Below are positions 59,380 through 64,000 of a stretch of 64,000 nt of DNA, one piece after another. The DNA lies in contig NC_088325.1 of assembly GCF_910592395.1 (NCBI RefSeq), forward strand, positions 6,849,501 to 6,913,500. The letters are read 5' to 3'. Numbering within the stretch: position 1 is the first letter of the stretch; every line of letters starts with the position of its first letter. The notes below the pieces were generated by a model. That model made no database searches and was not told the origin of the DNA. It saw nothing but the letters and a program-made list of their open reading frames with translations. A program made the position numbers and the translations under genes. This DNA comes from Lineus longissimus. Taxonomy: Eukaryota; Nemertea; Pilidiophora; Heteronemertea; Lineidae.

Positions 59380-61102
59380 TCACTTTTTCGCCAGGCAGTC
59401 ACGCATCATCTGCATATATACTTGTTTTTCTTCTTTCTCCATTTCCAATCTTTGCTCCCGTTCCTTTCGTTCCATTTCGAACTTGGCTGCCTGCAATTTC
59501 AGCTCCTCCTTCTTTAGTTCCAATTCCTCCTTCATTAACTTAGTTTCCTCATTTTTAATCTCTGCATCCTGGCCTAGTTTTTCGGCGAGGTAGTCTGTCA
59601 AAGACGTTGTTGATCTCCTTTTCGCACCTGAAATAAGGATTAAACCTGATAAGGATTAAACCTGGTATTTATAACTAATATTTGGCCAGTTATTTGAGGG
59701 GTAGGACATCCGTATTTGAGGTGAGACCAAAAGTTGGGTAAACGTTTTGGAAGTCTGCTATTACCCCCGTTCAACATTCAGTTTTCTTACACTGACAAGA
59801 TCGTGAAGGCTCGCCACCTCGTCCCCTGGGCTTAAGGGGCGAGATGGGCAGGTAGTTCGCCATATTGTAAACGACCATCAACCCCGTCGAGCGGGAAATA
59901 CCCTTGGAACGAGGTTGGAAGATTCGCTCTGCTAAAACATGACTAACATCGTCCACGGCAGTACTTAGGGTTCACTAACTTCTTGACACCACAAGATTTG
60001 TGGAACTGTTTTGCGCCCTTGTTTTGTATTCTGCTTTCTCTCAATACATACATAAAATACAAACGTAGACATACCTTTGGTTTTGCCCTCTGTTGCAGCT
60101 TGCCGAATCGCTTTTCCGGCTTCCTCCAACTGTTTTTCTTTTTCATCCTTTGATGGAGCATCCGTTACGGCTTGTAACGCTTTAGCCGCTTCCCGCTCAT
60201 CAGCCATGGTTACCATTTCACCCAGGAGTTGTTTTCTTTCATCGTACTCTTCAGCTGTACCAGAGCTAAAAGGCGAATGAAGCTTGAACATATCAATAAA
60301 GTCGACCCGATTGGTCAGGAGCCTCCGCTTTTTGGGACTAATGACTTGGCCCAACAAAACACTTCCATGCGCATAGAATATTGACAGAAAGCAGAAACTT
60401 GTTTTAGTTTGAAGTTGGCGAGTACTTCAAATTGACAGTTTTTTGGTTAGGAGATAATTTACAATGGATGTTGGCCCAAAATACCATGGACATCATACTG
60501 TAGGAGAGAATAGCATGCGCGGACATATTTTGGGACACGCCATAATTTGTAGGCCTAACCATAAAGTCATCGCATTATGCGGAGAATGTGAAATGTGATC
60601 TGGTTTTGTAATACCGCAGGCAAGTAACCTCCTCTCGATAGGCCCGAAGTTTAGACCATCCGTTATGAATGATGACCACTGTGAATACTGATTATCTTTC
60701 CTCAACGCAATTGGTTAGAAGTTTCATTGGGGCGGAAACTGATCTTAGAAGGTTGGGCTATGGCAACGTAAACTCCAAGTCTAATCTTTTGGACAAGGCA
60801 TGGACAGAAAAATAACCTTGCGTTCAAACATTTTAAAAAAGTGGAAATACTTACGATTTTATGGAGTCTAGCTCCTCTTTTTTAAACATCTTTACCAGGC
60901 GCTCACATCGCTCTTTTACACATCTTGCTGTGAGCATACCGAAATGGTACCCCACTTCTTTGGTCTTCTTTTTCTCTTTCACCCAAGTGTTAAGAGCTGC
61001 TGCTATTGTTTCCCATCTATTTGCATCACCATCTACCGCCACAGCTTCCCGCAACATTGCGATATCCAGCGCAGGAAAAAAACGGACGAATTTTTTACTC
61101 AT
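59380..61102 (-). CDS. Harbinger 2 partner: Myb/SANT-like protein
   Basis: Minus-strand gene with exons 61102-60855, 60337-60075 and 59627-59380 (phases 2, then 1), 252 residues and no frame break. N-terminus: Myb/SANT-like helices (MSKKFVRFFPALDIAMLREA, NRWETIAAALNTWVKE, TARCVKERCERLVKMFKKEE). Middle: SPKKRRLLTNRVDFIDMF and an acidic AEEYDERKQLLGEM stretch. C-terminus: a long Glu/Lys coiled coil (LMKEELELKKEELKLQAAKF onward) ending MQMMRDCLAKK. An acceptor (TTTCAG) just before the ATG suggests a spliced 5' UTR. Role known for the superfamily: binds transposon ends and carries the transposase to the nucleus. This gene is intact while its transposase is broken, the reverse of element 1. Confidence 0.82.
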
Positions 61103-63243
61103 AATTGCTCCTGAAATGAAAACAAAGCAAAATAAAGGTTGCAGGCATCTCATGTGTGGATGAAGTATCTAAACTAATAGCATGTAGTCTGTCTACCTAA
61201 TATCCAGATTGCTTGAGTCGCGGTGCAAATAAATCAGGGCACCCATACACCCCTGTTAGGTTGAAGAGCTTGAAATATAAACACCGAAAGGATAGGCAAG
61301 AAACGAAGATTTTCCCGGGGCCACCACGGTGCCGGTGTACACGAAAGAAAGGGGGGGAATTCGGACAACACAGAGACAACGTGGCAGACACATCTTTGAA
61401 ATACCCATGGGCCATAGGCCATGGGCGTACAAGTGCAGAACTCACCTCTATCCAGCGAAATGGACGGTCGAATAGGACGCGCATCCTTTATAGGCCTGTG
61501 GTTTACGTCATACAGTGCGCATAAACTACTGACGTAACAGTTTCGGGATTCGATTCACGATGAAAGGCCATTTATAAGCAAAAACGGGCGTCTGAATAAT
61601 AGAGCTTTAACGAAGGCCCGCACGTTATCCGTGAAATGACTTTCACTCGCGTATGTGTATACGTCACAGGTACACAATTTTCAGTGAGTAGACGTTCACG
61701 TAGGCGTTTCGCGTATCGGTGCGAAAACACCCTATTATCTGGTTGACATGCCTGAGCTGCTCAATTACATTTGACTTTGTACAAGTTGTTGTTAACTGCC
61801 ATGTTGGGAATTTCATATTTATCAGTGAGAACTGTTAGAACTGATGTGACCGGCTTCGAGTTCGAATTCGAAGACTTTTATGCATTATTACTTTTAGTTT
61901 AATCTAAAATAATTCATTGCTTATACATCAAACACACACATATTGCCTGAAAGAATATATATTGACACCATCTTCTTCTTCTTATGATTTTTCAATGGAT
62001 GATAACGGCTTTTGTCTAATAAGCAAGAACCTAGTTCATACCGTTTTGAAAATAAATAAAGTCCGAAGATTTTGATAATTTTGACAGGTTAAAAGCGTTG
62101 GTTATCTGGGCGAACATTTGGCGCATGTTTTGTCAACGCTGAAGGGTGTTGTGACAACCAATGTTACGAGGGTAACAACCGGACATTTACTCGGGACATG
62201 CCGTTTTCGAAACCACCTGTGAGAAAAACGATAGAAAACGATACTTTTCGAGTCCTTTTGTATTCCACCGCACCTAATTTCGGTAACATTCGATTCTTTT
62301 CGATACTTTTAGACCCCCACCTGCGGTTTCAATAGATGTGATAAGATTGCGGGTTTGCGACACCTATAACGTATTGCAGAACTGAAATAATTGCTCGATC
62401 TGAATACCTCTCGAACTCTGTCGAAAAAAATCGAAAATACTTCTCAGGCAAAAGCATTAACATTTTCGGTCATTTACGATCGTTTTCGGAAATATTCGAC
62501 AGGGATTAGACCAGCAATCACAATAGAATTAACTGTTTCGATTTTCTTCGAAACTTTCCGAGTTCTTGCCCAGCATGGCTCGCCAAGGCCGGGTCGAATT
62601 CCGTGAGATTTCCGAGAGACGGTTTAATGACCGTGAAGCATTTCGAGTGATTTTCGAGTGATTTCGAGACCGATGCAGATTCCGAGAGTTTTCCGACAGA
62701 AAAACGAGAGTTGCTGTTCATAGTGTTAATGGAAAACACGTTGAAACTTTTTTTGGCCGCACGGGTCATTGCATCACAACAAAAGACAGCCTTGGTAGGT
62801 GTGGTGTTCAAGAGGAATCTCGTAGTGTGGAGCCACGTGTATCGAATAGTGAAAGAGAAAGAGTTCGAGGCCAATCTGCTCGATCTGTTGTAAAACTTTA
62901 TTTAAACTGAACTAAAACATGAAACATAAAACCATCATAATTATGATGTGTAAGTTAGGTCGAAAATCAATAGTAGGCTGGAGAAAACCTAGTTATAATA
63001 ATGAGAAGAATAAGTACATGTATTATTTTTTAGGGTGGAAGGCAATTTCAATAAAACCAAAATCGCTCGAGCGCTGCGAAGTCACTAAAGAAAAAACAAT
63101 GAAACAAAAAAACTGATGAAACGAAGCAGATGTTTATCTGCTCCGTTCCATCAATTTTTCGTTCAAATGAATAATCCTTATCGCTTATTTGTTCCACCTT
63201 GTGAACGCTACATTGACAAAATATCGTGTTGCTTTAATTTCAG

Positions 63244-63567
63244 GTACTCTTCAGTCAACGGTCACCAATACCATCAGCAATTTACATCCACGTCTCGGAG
63301 AAACGATAAAGCTGAATTGTAACATTGTGCATGGAAACGCTAGCAGTGTTACATGGTACAAGGACAAACACCTCGTCAAAAAATTGATTTATTTGTCGCA
63401 CAATTGCTTAGTGGTTGCAGAAGAGTATAAATCAAGACTGACAAAAGTCAAGTGTGATTCGAATGATTATAATTTTCAATTAAGTAATGTTGTCATTTCG
63501 GACAGCGGGGATTGGGGATGTGTGGCTGATGGAGAGGACGCCAAAACCTTGAGATTGGATGTTTCAG
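63244..63567 (+). CDS. Gene C (or next gene): V-type Ig domain exon 2
   Basis: A 324-nt phase 1-1 exon of the same length as 39246-39569, with shared flanking intron sequence upstream (from about 63030, like 39040). Core: GETIKLNCNIVHG, SSVTWYKDK, ISDSGDWGCVADG. The extra cysteine pair (SHNCLV, KVKCDS) is conserved. Differences cluster in the segment after the core Trp (DKHLVKKLIYLSHNC versus GSDSNTKEIYMSHNC), the C'-C'' region, where ligand contacts would vary. No signal-peptide exon was found between 49289 and here, so it may continue gene C; a separate gene that lost or hides its first exon is possible. Confidence 0.85.
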
Positions 63568-64000
63568 GTAAGTTCGAAAAATACATTTATCTATGCGGAA
63601 TACATAATATTCTCCCAGGGACAGTGAAACGACGGTACGATAACCGGACGTACGCAACGAAATGCCACAACCAGGTTGATATTTGTATGTTTGTTAATAT
63701 TGTTTAGTAAAGGCCACAGACCAGGTTTGATGTTTTCGGTATGTCAAAAAGTCAATACAGCACTCAAAATCGCTCTTAAAAGGGAGGACAGTGTCATTAA
63801 CTCGGATTTTGGAGTGTTCCGTATTATTATGCCGAGTAATTTGTAACGTCAAACCAGGAGGACAACAGTTAAGTGCTGTGCAGACATGTGCGCCTTTGTT
63901 GGTATTGTAACTCGCTTTTCTCAACTCCATCAGGGTGTTATTCTTCTAGAGATGACATTGTATATATTAAAACTCGCGTAAAGTGCATCCTCGCATTCAA
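63568..64000 (+). other. Intron after V exon 2, continues past the window
   Basis: Homologous in patches to the intron after V exon 1: ACCAGGTTTGATG (63728 and 40413) and GTAAAGTGCATCCTCGCAT (63977, with a variant at 44831). By collinearity an I-set exon like 45239 is expected a few hundred bases beyond the window. Confidence 0.6.

Larger units (their letters stand above)
57182..61732. mobile_element. PIF/Harbinger DNA transposon 2, 4.55 kb
   Basis: Terminal inverted repeats of about 45 bp with small differences: GGGTGTTTTTGCAACC ... CGCGAAACGCCTACGTGAAC on the left, and the inverse at the right ending AACACCC at 61732. Both termini repeat ACGCCTACGTGAACGCCTA words, forming a hairpin at 57205-57250. 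Flanking ATAATA/TATTAT makes the exact target duplication ambiguous. Contains a DDE transposase on plus and a Myb/SANT-like gene on minus, as in element 1. The two elements have unrelated TIRs and distinct transposase lineages. Confidence 0.85.
49398..62725. mobile_element. CACTA-like giant element, 13.3 kb, nested
   Basis: Left end CACTACGAACACCAACTCTC and right end (inverse) CACTATGAACAGCAACTCTC start a terminal inverted repeat that stays recognisable for about 70 bp (CTCTCGGAAAACTCTCG, TCTGCATCGGTC). TTA lies on both sides (49395-49397, 62726-62728), the 3-bp duplication typical of EnSpm/CACTA. Both ends have dense subterminal CTCG/TTTCGA words about every 10-20 bp over some 200 bp, also a CACTA trait. 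In gene A the paralogous intron runs directly from GAGTATG to GAAAACACGTTG (about 545-560), giving an empty site. No CACTA transposase frame is visible; a Harbinger element (57182-61732) is nested inside. Confidence 0.8.

Noticed and set aside
49398-62725. Polinton/Maverick interpretation of the 13 kb insert
   Set aside because: No integrase, polymerase B, ATPase or capsid-type gene is visible, ends are CACTA rather than AG, and the duplication is 3 bp, not 6 bp.

Overview
This is nuclear DNA of an intron-rich animal, most likely a marine invertebrate (cephalochordate, hemichordate or lophotrochozoan type). The grounds are small exons with GT..AG introns, an immunoglobulin receptor family with phase-1 domain exons, and a dense mixed transposon load (PIF/Harbinger, CACTA-like, CR1/L2-type LINE, Penelope-like, tRNA-derived SINEs, many MITEs). 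The species cannot be fixed from sequence alone. I see no prokaryotic operons, CRISPR arrays, rRNA or intact tRNA genes.

The backbone is a tandemly duplicated, plus-strand family of Ig-domain receptor genes. (1) Positions 1-4477 hold the 3' half of gene A: one Ig exon, a 13-codon stalk exon, a transmembrane exon and a 245-codon-scale cytoplasmic tail with an ITIM-like motif, then a poly(A) signal. (2) Positions 16850-24270 hold a broken copy of the transmembrane/tail part (copy B), cut up by a 9-bp-TSD element, a 1.1 kb dispersed repeat and an autonomous Harbinger element. (3) From 35801 to the window end runs gene C: signal peptide, V-type Ig exon, five nearly identical Ig exons on an exact 728-bp period, a gene-A-type Ig exon, and, after a 13.3 kb CACTA-like insertion, a second V-type exon. 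No membrane exon of gene C is reached before the window ends. All Ig exons are symmetric phase 1-1, so any number or combination stays in frame.

Between these lie transposon-rich spacers. 4.7-5.8 kb: long-inverted-repeat element with gene-fragment exons. 8.4-8.9 kb: galactose-3-O-sulfotransferase-like fragment. 10.5-11.7, 18.6-19.7 and 33.7-34.7 kb: one dispersed family carrying paired nuclear-receptor half-site motifs. 25.9-27.8 kb: 5'-truncated LINE. 29.3-31.5 kb: a possible small spliced gene with a duplicated mini-exon. 32.9-33.5 kb: hairpin MITE whose empty site is visible at 28.2 kb. 36.1-39.0 kb: odd mirrored array inside the first intron of gene C. 43.9-44.7 kb: element full of TCCTAGGAATC motifs.

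The two Harbinger elements each carry the two-gene set known for this superfamily: a DDE transposase and, on the opposite strand, a Myb/SANT-like partner with a C-terminal coiled coil. In each, exactly one of the two genes is broken by a one-base loss in a homopolymer. Because the locus is duplicated, several insertions can be compared with an empty paralogous site in the same window, giving unusually firm element boundaries.
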